Positions 9,404 to 17,458 of a stretch of DNA of 64,000 nucleotides are shown piece by piece (positions within the stretch are counted from its first letter, which is position 1; every line of letters starts with the position of its first letter). This stretch comes from Berkiella sp963829835. GTDB taxonomy: Bacteria > Pseudomonadota > Gammaproteobacteria > Berkiellales > Berkiellaceae. The position numbers were made by a program, and so were the translations under genes. The DNA lies in the NCBI GenBank assembly GCA_963829835.1, contig CAWHKC010000003.1, positions 62,001 through 126,000 of the forward strand, given 5' to 3'. The notes below the pieces were generated by a model that saw only the letters and a list, made by a program, of their open reading frames with translations, ran no database searches and was not told where the DNA came from.

Positions 9404-10357
9404 ATGTTAGCCAGTCATCAGCCACTTACCAACGTCCAACAAATTGTTGTGACCGATGCCCACGCAGGGCAACGTATCGATAACTTTTTATCGACTTATC
9501 TACGTGGCGTACCAAAAAGTCGAATATACCGCATCATCAGAAAGGGTGAAGTTCGGGTGAATAAAGGTCGCATTGGGGTTAGCTATAAACTTTCTTTGGG
9601 AGATGCTATACGCATCCCTCCCATACGCATGGCCTTGAAAACTGAAGGTAATTCACATCCTGGAAGTAAACTAGCTAAAACATTAGATCACGCTATACTC
9701 TACGAAGACGATCATTTTTTAGTCATTAATAAACCCGCAGGTATGGCTGTACATGGTGGAAGCGGGATTTCCCTGGGGTTGATTGAAGCAATCCGCGGCA
9801 TGAGACCAGGAGCACCCTTTTTAGAACTTGTGCATCGGCTAGATCGTGATACTTCCGGTTGTGTCATGATTGCTAAACGCCGCCCCATGCTAACCCATTT
9901 ACATGACTGCCTTAAGAGTGGGAAAATATCAAAGCATTACTACGCTCTCGTACACGGTAAATGGAAAGGGGGAAAAACGATAGAAGCCCCCCTTCATAAA
10001 TTTTTGCTAAAATCAGGCGAAAGAATGGTTAAGGTTACCCCGGATGGTAAATCATCAAAAACGACATTTGAACAGCTTGAATCTTTTTCTCAAGCAACGC
10101 TCTTACAAGCTACGCCAGTGACTGGTCGGACTCACCAAATTCGAGTACATTGCGCTTTTATGGGTAGTCCAATTATTGGTGATCAAAAATATGGGGATCG
10201 TGAAAGCGATAATCAGGCCAAGATACAGGGGTATGATCGGCTATACTTACATGCACATCAGTTAGTCGTAAAGTTACCATATGAGCCGTTTAGCTTAACT
10301 ATCACCTGTCCCATGCCAGAAGCGTTTGAAAAGTATTGTCAGGAATTAAGAACTTAA
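9404..10357 (+). CDS. rluC: Ribosomal large subunit pseudouridine synthase C
   Basis: A 317-residue RluA-family pseudouridine synthase. An N-terminal S4 RNA-binding domain (about residues 18-80, RIDNFLSTYL...RIYRIIRKGEVRVN) precedes the catalytic domain with HRLDRDTSGCVMIAK, which holds the catalytic Asp. GRTHQIRVH and AFMGSPIIGDQKYG are also present. RluC modifies three uridines in 23S rRNA. The assignment to RluC rather than RluD rests on its position divergent from rne, as in E. coli. A TATAAT at 9392-9397 with a weak CGGACA box (9369-9374) lies very close to the ATG; if it is used, the leader is extremely short. The S49 peptidase gene follows after 15 bases. Confidence 0.92.
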   Translation: MLASHQPLTNVQQIVVTDAHAGQRIDNFLSTYLRGVPKSRIYRIIRKGEVRVNKGRIGVSYKLSLGDAIRIPPIRMALKTEGNSHPGSKLAKTLDHAILYEDDHFLVINKPAGMAVHGGSGISLGLIEAIRGMRPGAPFLELVHRLDRDTSGCVMIAKRRPMLTHLHDCLKSGKISKHYYALVHGKWKGGKTIEAPLHKFLLKSGERMVKVTPDGKSSKTTFEQLESFSQATLLQATPVTGRTHQIRVHCAFMGSPIIGDQKYGDRESDNQAKIQGYDRLYLHAHQLVVKLPYEPFSLTITCPMPEAFEKYCQELRT

Positions 10358-10372
10358 ATACGAGGAACTGCT

Positions 10373-11323
10373 ATGCAGGATCAAATTAATCCTTCCCCAA
10401 ATTGGGAACGTGACGTTGTTGAAAAAGCACTCTTATCAACGGTTGTCGAGCACAGACGCTCAAGACGTTGGGGTATATTTTTCAAGCTGATTATTTTAGC
10501 TTATATCCTCGGTATGACAATATATTGGTTTCAAGGAAAACCTAAACAAGTTCTGAAAGAGCATGTTGCCTTGATTGATATGATGGGTACCATTGGACAA
10601 GGTCAAGAGGTTGAAGCTGATCATATAGCAACAAGTCTTCGCCATGCTTTTACAGAGCAAAAAGTGAAAGCAATCATTTTGCGTATTAATTCACCAGGCG
10701 GTACACCAGTACAAAGTGCTTATATTTACGATGAATTAAGAAGATTAAGAACAAAATATCCTGAAAAGAAAGTTTATGCCGTTGTTGTCGATATTTGCGC
10801 ATCAGGTGCTTATTATGTGGCAGCTGGGGCTGATCAAATCTATGCCAATCCTTCAAGTATTGTCGGATCAATAGGTGTACTCCTACCAGGTTTCGGTTTT
10901 GTTGATATCATGAAAAAAGTAGGCGTTGAGCAACGATCTCTTGCTGCGGGTAAGAACAAAATGTTTATGGATCCATTCTCTCCTGAAAATCCTGAGCAGA
11001 TCCAATTTGCACAAGGACTTCTAGATAATGTCCACCAACATTTTATCAAAGCGGTAAAAGATGGTCGTGGTACCCGATTAAAAGGCCCTGAAGATCAACT
11101 TTTTAGCGGTTTATTTTGGTCTGGTGATAAAGCCTTAGAACTTGGCCTTATCGACGGTTTAGGCAGTGCGGGTTTTGTGGCAAGAGAAGTGATTGGGGTT
11201 GAAGAAATCATCGATTACAGCACAACCCATAGCTTGCTAGACAGACTGGCTTCAAGAATGGGCGCCAGCATGACCAAGCAACTCTCTTCTGAATTGGGTT
11301 TAAATACACAAACCCTTCGATAA
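10373..11323 (+). CDS. S49-family membrane signal peptide peptidase (SppA/SohB type)
   Basis: A 316-residue inner-membrane serine protease of family S49. One membrane helix (about residues 37-58) anchors a periplasmic domain. The conserved blocks are AIILRINSPGGTPVQSAYIYDEL, the catalytic serine in DICASGAYYVAAGADQIYA, NPSSIVGSIGVL, and the likely general-base lysine in AAGKNKMFMDPFSP. S49 enzymes of this short type digest cleaved signal peptides. Length matches the short SppA form rather than the double-length E. coli SppA. Located directly after rluC, as in Legionella-type gene orders, so cotranscription is likely. A perfect hairpin follows the stop. Confidence 0.9.
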   Translation: MQDQINPSPNWERDVVEKALLSTVVEHRRSRRWGIFFKLIILAYILGMTIYWFQGKPKQVLKEHVALIDMMGTIGQGQEVEADHIATSLRHAFTEQKVKAIILRINSPGGTPVQSAYIYDELRRLRTKYPEKKVYAVVVDICASGAYYVAAGADQIYANPSSIVGSIGVLLPGFGFVDIMKKVGVEQRSLAAGKNKMFMDPFSPENPEQIQFAQGLLDNVHQHFIKAVKDGRGTRLKGPEDQLFSGLFWSGDKALELGLIDGLGSAGFVAREVIGVEEIIDYSTTHSLLDRLASRMGASMTKQLSSELGLNTQTLR

Positions 11324-11328
11324 AATAA

Positions 11329-11357
11329 CTCCTACTAAGTTAAAAGCTTAGTAGGAG
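11329..11357 (+). terminator. Perfect 11-bp hairpin after the S49 peptidase gene
   Basis: CTCCTACTAAG (11329-11339) and its exact reverse complement CTTAGTAGGAG (11347-11357), with a seven-base loop, start five bases after the stop codon. No T-run follows, so this may be an imperfect terminator or an mRNA-stabilising hairpin. Confidence 0.55.
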
Positions 11358-11361
11358 AGGG

Positions 11362-11426
11362 CCTGCCTGCCGAAGCTTCTTATCTTCCTGCGCCTAAAAG
11401 GCTTCGGAAGACAGGGCGTAGGCAGG
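11362..11426. repeat. Two-part inverted repeat between convergent S49 peptidase and fic genes
   Basis: Outer arms CCTGCCT (11362-11368) and AGGCAGG (11420-11426), inner arms CCGAAGC (11370-11376) and GCTTCGG (11401-11407). It forms a cruciform-like palindromic unit directly after the previous hairpin. No coding capacity was seen; it looks like a dispersed palindromic element or the boundary of the accessory insertion. Confidence 0.6.
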
Positions 11427-11441
11427 TGAGGGCTTACTTTA

Positions 11442-12671
11442 CTAAGATCCTCCCAAATATAGTCTTGGAAACCAATCTTCCAATATTGAACTTGGGAATG
11501 CTAAACTAACTGGCCCTTTAGGGGAGCTTGAAATTAACAATCCTTTTTCGGTTAATTTGTTTAAAACAGTACGAGCTTGCCTTTCTTTATATTGAGTTAA
11601 AGTTGAAGCTTCACCTCTGTCATACTGTCCTCTGATGAAGGCTTCTTTTAATAAAGAAAATGATCCAGGTAACAATTCTTTTGATTCAATTTGATCGATA
11701 GTCCAGCGCTCTATCCTTTGTAATAGTTTCTCAGGCTGTAATAGCTTTTCCATAAATTCGATTTGATCTAGACAGCTTTTCAAAAAGAAAATACAGAAAT
11801 TATTTAAACCTGTTTGAGTGAGAGCGCCTCGTCCATCATAATCCCCTTGTCTTGGCATATCAGCATCCATCAATAACTGTTTGTATTCAGAATGATTTCT
11901 TGCAAGCCCTCTTGATATTGACCATAAGCCACTACCTATTCCAATTTTCTTAAGATAGGCGTGAGAAAAAAGTCTTGCAACTCTACCATTACCATCATAA
12001 AACGGATGGATCCAAAGTAAGCGATGATGAGATGCCGCTGCTGCGATGGCTTGATGAATTCGATTAAATTTTGCTATTTCATAACGCTCATCAAAGCGAA
12101 GTAAAAATTTTTGAATTAAATGTGCATCAATTGGAATATGATAACCAATAATAACATTGCCATCTCGAAACTGTCCTGGAATCACAGGTTTGCGTTCTTT
12201 TGTTTGTGGATTTTCTATCCAACGCATTTCATCAGGTAAGGCCGAATAAAATTCCTCATGCAACCATAAAATATATTCAGGGGAGGTAATATTTAACAAT
12301 TTATCATCAATATCTATTTTTTGTTGTAACTCTATGTGCGCTTTGGCTTCAATTTGTAAATTACGCTTTTTGATATCATGAGAAAAATCTAGCTTTAAGG
12401 CCCGTTCAATATCGATGGGGTGTGTGTTATGCCCTTCAATAAAGTTGCTATAGTAACAATTCATTGAGCGCACCATGTCACTTAATGAGGATTGCATTTG
12501 GGGGTTAAATTTAGATTTCAGCTTTTCGCTTTTAGCAATAAGATCAATAACAATGTCAGACATTGCTGTCATAGCTACCCCTTCTTGGGGCATCATAGGT
12601 TCCATTGCACTGGGTGTTTGAACACTCATATTTTGCCGATCTTTTTGCCGATTATTTAATAATAATAACAT
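11442..12671 (-). CDS. Fic-domain protein, probable autoinhibited AMP-transferase
   Basis: A 409-residue Fic protein. The catalytic motif HPFYDGNGRVARL begins at His222 and is complete (HPFx[D/E]GNGRxxR), so nucleotide transfer, usually AMP to a protein side chain, is expected. YYSNFIEGHNT near the N-terminus contains S75-x-x-x-E79-G80, the class II inhibitory helix motif whose glutamate blocks ATP binding, so the enzyme is probably autoinhibited. The C-terminal 100 residues resemble the winged-helix end of Fic proteins of this size (QYKERQARTVLNKLTEKGLL). No signal peptide or Dot/Icm signal can be proven. The start is uncertain: ATG 12671 or ATG 12629, neither with a strong ribosome site. 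It lies in an accessory insertion with the RhoGAP-like gene. Confidence 0.9.
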   Translation of the reverse strand: MLLLLNNRQKDRQNMSVQTPSAMEPMMPQEGVAMTAMSDIVIDLIAKSEKLKSKFNPQMQSSLSDMVRSMNCYYSNFIEGHNTHPIDIERALKLDFSHDIKKRNLQIEAKAHIELQQKIDIDDKLLNITSPEYILWLHEEFYSALPDEMRWIENPQTKERKPVIPGQFRDGNVIIGYHIPIDAHLIQKFLLRFDERYEIAKFNRIHQAIAAAASHHRLLWIHPFYDGNGRVARLFSHAYLKKIGIGSGLWSISRGLARNHSEYKQLLMDADMPRQGDYDGRGALTQTGLNNFCIFFLKSCLDQIEFMEKLLQPEKLLQRIERWTIDQIESKELLPGSFSLLKEAFIRGQYDRGEASTLTQYKERQARTVLNKLTEKGLLISSSPKGPVSLAFPSSILEDWFPRLYLGGS

Positions 12672-12719
12672 ATGGTTATATTATTATTATACTTTATTTT
12701 TGCCGATCCTTTTGCCGAT
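12632..12719. promoter_or_regulatory. Four TTTGCCGAT repeats flanking the fic promoter region
   Basis: Two tandem pairs of TTTGCCGAT (12632-12640, 12644-12652; 12698-12706, 12711-12719) bracket an A+T palindrome and a TATAAT on the minus strand (12686-12691). The distal pair covers the expected -35 position and no good -35 box is visible, which suggests binding sites of a regulator. If fic starts at ATG 12671, the proximal pair is coding. Operator function is inference. Confidence 0.45.
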
Positions 12720-12852
12720 GTTTACGTGTATACCAACATAATTGATTAGCTAACTATTGAACCATAAACTCTTACAACTTGTCATATCAACAATAGCCAA
12801 AATCAACAAGTAAATAATTATAAATATCATAAAGTTAAAAGAGGACGCCGTC

Positions 12853-14001
12853 ATGACTCTTGAACAAAAAACTACCCCCACACCCCTATCCTTTAGCGAA
12901 GCGACTATATTGCAAAAATCGAATCTCATAATGGAACAAGCTTTTGCAATGATGGATGATAATTTTTTCTCAACGACAGGGGTCTTTAGACTTTCCCCCG
13001 GCATTGGAGAAATACAAGCAATATATAATGAGATAAAGGATGATCCTGCGTCGAATAAGCTTTCACAAATAAAAGGTCTTAAAGACAACCCCCTTAACCT
13101 TTCTGGAATAATAACACAAGTAAATTTGCAGCTCCCGCCATGGACAGGAGAAGCCCAGGCTATTTTAGCAAGTAGTATCAATGCTGAAGGCTTTCCGAAA
13201 AAATTTAAACAATGCATTGAAGAGCTTATTGATAAGGGATATGTAGAAGAAGCGAAATTTTTGCATAACCTCTTGTATGTTGCTTCTATGGTAACCAAAA
13301 ATGCTTCACAAAATAAAATGAAGGCTTACAATATGGCCGTTATACTTGCTCCAACATTAGATAAATTGGCTGCAACGGAACCTAAGGTTATTACAGAGGC
13401 TCCTAAGGTCGGTTTGTCGGTTCCTTTAACGAATAAAAAACAACAATTGCAAGATCAAGATCCATTTGAAATGCATTCGTTTGTGCAACCATTTGATAAA
13501 AAATATCCCAAAGCCGCAGAAGAACTTTCATATCAGCATAGTCAAATTCCGCAAAGAACGAAACTTTTTGGCATTAACTTGCCGCGTTTTGTCGACAAAG
13601 TAAAATCATTTTTTGACACTGGTGCTGAACAATTAGGACAATTGGCAAAGCAACAATTAGCAAGAGAGGCAAGTAAAGCTGAAATTAGCGGCAAAAGAAA
13701 AGAAGAAAGCGATGCGAAAGCGGCAGCAATAAAAGCCAAGATGAAAGAACCTCTTCCCGAAAAAATGCCGGATATGGGGCCACCACCACCTCCGCCTTCG
13801 GTTGAGGAAGTGAAGCATAATGAAGAACCTGCAAAAAGAATGGCACCCATTGCTCAAGAATATTTGGAAAAAGTCAAAGAAGCTAAAAAGGGAAAAGGGC
13901 CTTCGGGTCAACAAGTGGAAATTAAAGAAGAGCTAGCACAATTAAGAGAAGGTAATAAAGGTATTGTTGCCAAACTAAGAGATAAATTTAAAAGTAAGTA
14001 A
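12853..14001 (+). CDS. Protein with RhoGAP-like domain, candidate host-directed effector
   Basis: A 382-residue protein; residues about 25-180 resemble a eukaryotic RhoGAP domain. GVFRLSPG places Arg46 where the catalytic arginine finger of RhoGAPs (GIFRxSG) lies. FLHNLLYVASMVTKNASQNKM followed by AYNMAVILAPTL corresponds to the family's L-x-x-V-x-x-x-x-x-NKM-x-x-x-NLA-x-x-x-x-PxL helix pair, with Asn160 at the conserved position. The LKxFLRELPEP segment is degenerate (GIITQVNLQLPP). The C-terminal half is charged, coiled-coil-like, with a proline run (GPPPPPP) and no membrane segment. RhoGAPs switch off Rho GTPases, which bacteria lack, so a function in a host cell is inferred. GAGG lies eight bases before the ATG. 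Its neighbour is a Fic protein. Confidence 0.7.
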   Translation: MTLEQKTTPTPLSFSEATILQKSNLIMEQAFAMMDDNFFSTTGVFRLSPGIGEIQAIYNEIKDDPASNKLSQIKGLKDNPLNLSGIITQVNLQLPPWTGEAQAILASSINAEGFPKKFKQCIEELIDKGYVEEAKFLHNLLYVASMVTKNASQNKMKAYNMAVILAPTLDKLAATEPKVITEAPKVGLSVPLTNKKQQLQDQDPFEMHSFVQPFDKKYPKAAEELSYQHSQIPQRTKLFGINLPRFVDKVKSFFDTGAEQLGQLAKQQLAREASKAEISGKRKEESDAKAAAIKAKMKEPLPEKMPDMGPPPPPPSVEEVKHNEEPAKRMAPIAQEYLEKVKEAKKGKGPSGQQVEIKEELAQLREGNKGIVAKLRDKFKSK

Positions 14002-14005
14002 GCTC

Positions 14006-14584
14006 TTAAATCACTTCTATCCCTACCCGGCTTAACATGTCGCATAACATGATTAAGGGTAATCCAATAATGGCCGTAGGGTCTTCGCTTTCAAATCGTT
14101 CTAACAAAGCTGAACCTAAGGTCTCTGATTTAAAACTACCCGCGCTATGATAGGGTTTTTCTTTATGCAGATAATTTTCAATCATCTGTTGAGACAGTGT
14201 GCGAAAGGTGACAGTGGTTGTTGCCATACGAATGTCTTCATGCTTTAAAAAGGGCGCACTAACACAAACACCGGTATAGAAGATAACTTGTTGACCGCTC
14301 ATTTCACTGAGCTGTTTTATCGCATTTTCGTGCGTCAGCGGCTTGCCTAGAATAGTATTGCCAAGAGCCGCTACTTCATCTGAACCAATACAAATTGCCC
14401 CTGGATTTAAAAGAGCACAAGCATGCGCCTTTTCTTTGGACAGCCGCAACACCATTTCAGGAATAGGTTCCCCAGGATGTGGCGTTTCATCGATATCAGA
14501 TGAAAAAGTGGTAAAAGGGATTTTTAGCCTAGATAGCAATTCATGACGATATATAGAGCTTGAAGCAAGAATTAATGGGTACAT
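14006..14584 (-). CDS. yceF: Maf-family nucleotide pyrophosphatase (YceF type)
   Basis: A 192-residue Maf protein: N-terminal LILASSSIYRHELLSRL, the acidic SDIDETPHPGE segment, IGSDEVAALGN and ILGKPLTHENA match the family's nucleotide-binding cleft. Maf proteins hydrolyse non-canonical nucleoside triphosphates to monophosphates. The YceF subgroup prefers 7-methyl-GTP. Subgroup assignment rests on the neighbourhood: it is divergent from yceD-rpmF, as in E. coli. Start MYPLILASSS matches the family start. The stop is four bases from the convergent RhoGAP-like gene, so the accessory insertion ends abruptly here. Confidence 0.9.
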   Translation of the reverse strand: MYPLILASSSIYRHELLSRLKIPFTTFSSDIDETPHPGEPIPEMVLRLSKEKAHACALLNPGAICIGSDEVAALGNTILGKPLTHENAIKQLSEMSGQQVIFYTGVCVSAPFLKHEDIRMATTTVTFRTLSQQMIENYLHKEKPYHSAGSFKSETLGSALLERFESEDPTAIIGLPLIMLCDMLSRVGIEVI

Positions 14585-14681
14585 TTTAGTTGCAAAGTTA
14601 AATTAGTTTAAGGGTGATATTCATCATATCAACATTTCTTACTTTGACTCCACTTCGTACAAAAGATATTATTGCCGGCTT

Positions 14682-15149
14682 ATGTTAATTAATGAACTGC
14701 CAAAAATTATAAATCCTAAAGAACTATGCCGAAAAGCACCGCCTGGCGGGAATAAGCTTATTGGCAAAATCTCTTTAGGTGAAATTCCACATTTGCCAAA
14801 AGAATTGAAAGAGCAACATGAGACGCCTGTGACAATGTCGCTTGTTTTCTCTACAGATGAAGGGGGCTTATGTTGTATTGAAGGTGAATTATCTACTGAT
14901 ATAGAGGTGATTTGCCAACGTTGTTTACAACCTATGACATACCCAATAAGAGCTCCAATTCTTGTGAGTCCGGTAGCTAACGACAAGCAGGCTGAGTTGT
15001 TACCAGAACGTTTTGAGCCATTATTGGCGCCTGAAGGAGAAATTACTCTTGCAGAATGGATTGCAGAGGAGCTACACCTTGCGTTACCCTTGGCACCTCT
15101 GCATGAACCACCATGCATGAGCTATGATGATTTAAAAAAAATTAAATGA
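14682..15149 (+). CDS. yceD: YceD/DUF177 family protein (23S rRNA accumulation protein)
   Basis: A 155-residue DUF177 protein. The central VICQRCLQPM strand-turn and the C-terminal PCMSYDDLKK are the conserved cysteine-containing segments of the family, with acidic EITLAEWIAEELHLALPLAPLHE between. YceD is encoded next to ribosomal protein L32 in most bacteria and is needed for normal 23S rRNA levels in E. coli and plants; the mechanism is unclear. rpmF follows after 43 bases. This starts the yceD-rpmF-plsX-fab cluster. The divergent yceF start is 97 bases away, so both promoters must lie in that gap. Confidence 0.9.
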   Translation: MLINELPKIINPKELCRKAPPGGNKLIGKISLGEIPHLPKELKEQHETPVTMSLVFSTDEGGLCCIEGELSTDIEVICQRCLQPMTYPIRAPILVSPVANDKQAELLPERFEPLLAPEGEITLAEWIAEELHLALPLAPLHEPPCMSYDDLKKIK

Positions 15150-15192
15150 TCCAAACATATATTTAGTTAACTAAAATTAATGGTGAAATCAA

Positions 15193-15390
15193 ATGGCAGT
15201 AGGACAAGCACGAACAACACGTTCAAGACGTAATCAAAGACGTTCCCATGACAAGGTAAGTAAGCCTACATTGTCTATCGATCAAGAAACCGGCGAAACG
15301 CATCGTCGTCATCATATCACTGCGGATGGTTACTACCGCGGTCGTCAAGTGATTGCTGCAGCAGCGGTTGCGGATACTGACGAAGAGTAA
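15193..15390 (+). CDS. rpmF: 50S ribosomal protein L32
   Basis: A 65-residue L32: SRRNQRRSHDKV is the signature basic segment, and the tail contains HRRHHITADGYYRGRQVI. The N-terminus reads AVGQARTTRSRR where most homologues have AVPKRKTSRSRR, a mild divergence. GGTGA lies a few bases before the ATG. It sits in the classical position between yceD and plsX; the next start is five bases after its stop. Confidence 0.95.
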   Translation: MAVGQARTTRSRRNQRRSHDKVSKPTLSIDQETGETHRRHHITADGYYRGRQVIAAAAVADTDEE

Positions 15391-15395
15391 ACCAT

Positions 15396-16442
15396 TTGAA
15401 TAATTTCAGCATCGCGCTAGATGCGATGGGGGGCGATCATGGTCCGAGCGTTGTAGTACCTGCAGCCTTGGATGCATTATCTGAATACCCCCATCTGAAT
15501 CTTATTTTAGTTGGCGACGCCCAAAAACTTGATGAGCAGCTGAAATCCCACTCGCATTCATTTGATGAAAAGCGTTTGCGAGTTCATCATGCCTCTGAAA
15601 AAGTTGAGATGGACGAATCGCCAGCTTCTGCTTTGCGTTTGAAAAAAGATTCCTCAATGCGGGTTGCTATTAATCTTGTTAAATCAGGAGAAGCAGCAGC
15701 TTGCGTTAGCGCTGGCAATACGGGCGCACTGATGGCCATTGCACGTTTTGTACTGAAAACCCTTCCTGGTATCGACAGGCCTGCCATTGTCTACTCCATT
15801 CCTGTTAATGCTGATCAAGCCAAAATGGGTCGCATGCGGATGCTTGATTTAGGGGCAAATGTTGATTGCCAAGGTGAACATTTATTTCAATTCGCTGTGA
15901 TGGGATCCGTTTTGGCTGGCGCATCCGATAATATTGCACGTCCAAGGGTTGGACTTCTCAACATAGGCTCTGAAGCGATTAAAGGCAGTGAAGCCGTTAA
16001 ACAAGCAGCGCAAATGCTAAGTGAAACAGATATCATTAATTACATCGGATTTGTCGAAGGGAATGATATGTACCAAGGCAAAGCGGATGTCGTTGTTTGC
16101 GATGGGTTTGTCGGCAATGTGGCATTAAAGTCTAGTGAAGGCGTTGCCAAAATGTTAGTTGATTATATCCGTCGTGAGTTTACTCGAAATTTCTATACCA
16201 AATTTATTGCCTTGCTCGCTATGCCCATTTTACGAACAATTCGTACCCGTTTTGATCCCAGTCGTTACAATGGTGCAAGTTTATTGGGCCTCAATGGCAT
16301 TGTCATTAAGAGTCATGGCAATGCAAAAAGATTTAGCTTTAAACAAGCCATCATAGAAGCGTTGGTGGAAGCTGAAAATAACATTCCAGAAAAGATCCGA
16401 TCTGAAGTTGAGTTATATTTGGGTGAGCGTAAACCTGCATGA
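15396..16442 (+). CDS. plsX: Phosphate acyltransferase PlsX
   Basis: A 348-residue PlsX, which turns acyl-ACP into acyl-phosphate for phospholipid synthesis. Visible blocks are IALDAMGGDHGPSVVV at the N-terminus, SAGNTGALMAIA, LDLGANVDC, GNDMYQGKADVVVCDGFVGNVALK and the C-terminal GLNGIVIKSHGNA. The start is TTG at 15396, five bases after the rpmF stop; the next in-frame ATG would remove the conserved first strand. The stop overlaps the fabH start (ATGA), which indicates translational coupling. Confidence 0.95.
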   Translation: MNNFSIALDAMGGDHGPSVVVPAALDALSEYPHLNLILVGDAQKLDEQLKSHSHSFDEKRLRVHHASEKVEMDESPASALRLKKDSSMRVAINLVKSGEAAACVSAGNTGALMAIARFVLKTLPGIDRPAIVYSIPVNADQAKMGRMRMLDLGANVDCQGEHLFQFAVMGSVLAGASDNIARPRVGLLNIGSEAIKGSEAVKQAAQMLSETDIINYIGFVEGNDMYQGKADVVVCDGFVGNVALKSSEGVAKMLVDYIRREFTRNFYTKFIALLAMPILRTIRTRFDPSRYNGASLLGLNGIVIKSHGNAKRFSFKQAIIEALVEAENNIPEKIRSEVELYLGERKPA

Positions 16443-17449
16443 AGTATTCAAAAATTATTGGTACGGGAGGGTACTTACCTCCTACTATCTTTACAAATGC
16501 AGATTGGGAAAAGCGGGTTGCAACATCTGATGAGTGGATTGTAGAGCGAACGGGTATTCGTTCACGTCATATTGCAGGTCCTGATGAAACCGCCTCTAGC
16601 ATGGCAACTATCGCAGCACAAGCGGCATTAGATCAATGCGGTTATGCGGCAAAAGATATTGGAATGGTTATTGTTGCAACGGGTTCTCCAGACAAGATAT
16701 TTCCTGCCACAGCGTGTTTAGTTCAAAAAAATTTACGGATCCCTGTTTGTATAGCGTTTGATATTCAAGCGGCTTGTTCAGGTTTTATCTATGCCTTAAG
16801 TGTGGCAGATCAATACATAAAAACCGGTGCTATCAAAAGTGCTTTAGTCATCGGATCTGAATTAATGAGTCGACTTATTGATTGGTCAGATCGTAATACG
16901 TGTGTGCTATTTGGTGATGGCGCAGGCGCGGTGGTGTTAGAAGCCAGTGACACCCCGGGTATTATGTCTACACATCTGTATGCTGATGGTAATTATGATG
17001 AAGTACTCTATGTTGATAATATGCAGTTGGCTGATCATGTCAATGTGATCCCAAGCGTTAACAAGGTTGAAAACTTCAATACCCCATTAGAAAATATGCA
17101 ACCCTTCATTCAAATGCAAGGGCAAAAAGTGTTTAAAATTGCTGTTGCTAAACTGGGTGCTTTGATGAAAGATATCCAACAACTACATCAGCTAACACCC
17201 GATCAAATTGATTGGTTGGTTCCTCATCAAGCAAATATTCGCATTATAAAAGCAACAGCGGACAAACTGGGCTTGCCCATGGAAAAAGTTATTTGTACTG
17301 TTGATACTCATAGTAATACTTCAAGTGCTTCAATTCCTTTAGCTTTAGATGTCGCTGTGCGCGATGGTCGCATTAAAAAAGGACAAACCTTATTGTTTGA
17401 AGCAATTGGCGGTGGTTTAACGTGGGGCTCAGCACTCGTAAAGTTTTAG
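16439..17449 (+). CDS. fabH: 3-oxoacyl-ACP synthase III FabH
   Basis: A 336-residue beta-ketoacyl-ACP synthase III that condenses acetyl-CoA with malonyl-ACP to begin fatty acid synthesis. The catalytic cysteine lies in DIQAACSGFIYAL, the histidine in LVPHQANIRI and the asparagine in HSNTSSASIPLAL, giving the complete Cys-His-Asn triad. N-terminal IIGTGGYLPP and ERTGIRSRHI are typical. Normal length. Overlaps plsX by four bases; fabD follows. Confidence 0.96.
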   Translation: MKYSKIIGTGGYLPPTIFTNADWEKRVATSDEWIVERTGIRSRHIAGPDETASSMATIAAQAALDQCGYAAKDIGMVIVATGSPDKIFPATACLVQKNLRIPVCIAFDIQAACSGFIYALSVADQYIKTGAIKSALVIGSELMSRLIDWSDRNTCVLFGDGAGAVVLEASDTPGIMSTHLYADGNYDEVLYVDNMQLADHVNVIPSVNKVENFNTPLENMQPFIQMQGQKVFKIAVAKLGALMKDIQQLHQLTPDQIDWLVPHQANIRIIKATADKLGLPMEKVICTVDTHSNTSSASIPLALDVAVRDGRIKKGQTLLFEAIGGGLTWGSALVKF

Positions 17450-17458
17450 GTGAACGCA

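Noticed and set aside
12750..13298. Minus-strand frame of 182 residues opposite the RhoGAP-like gene
   Set aside because: The plus-strand frame has a ribosome site and a recognisable domain; the minus frame has neither.
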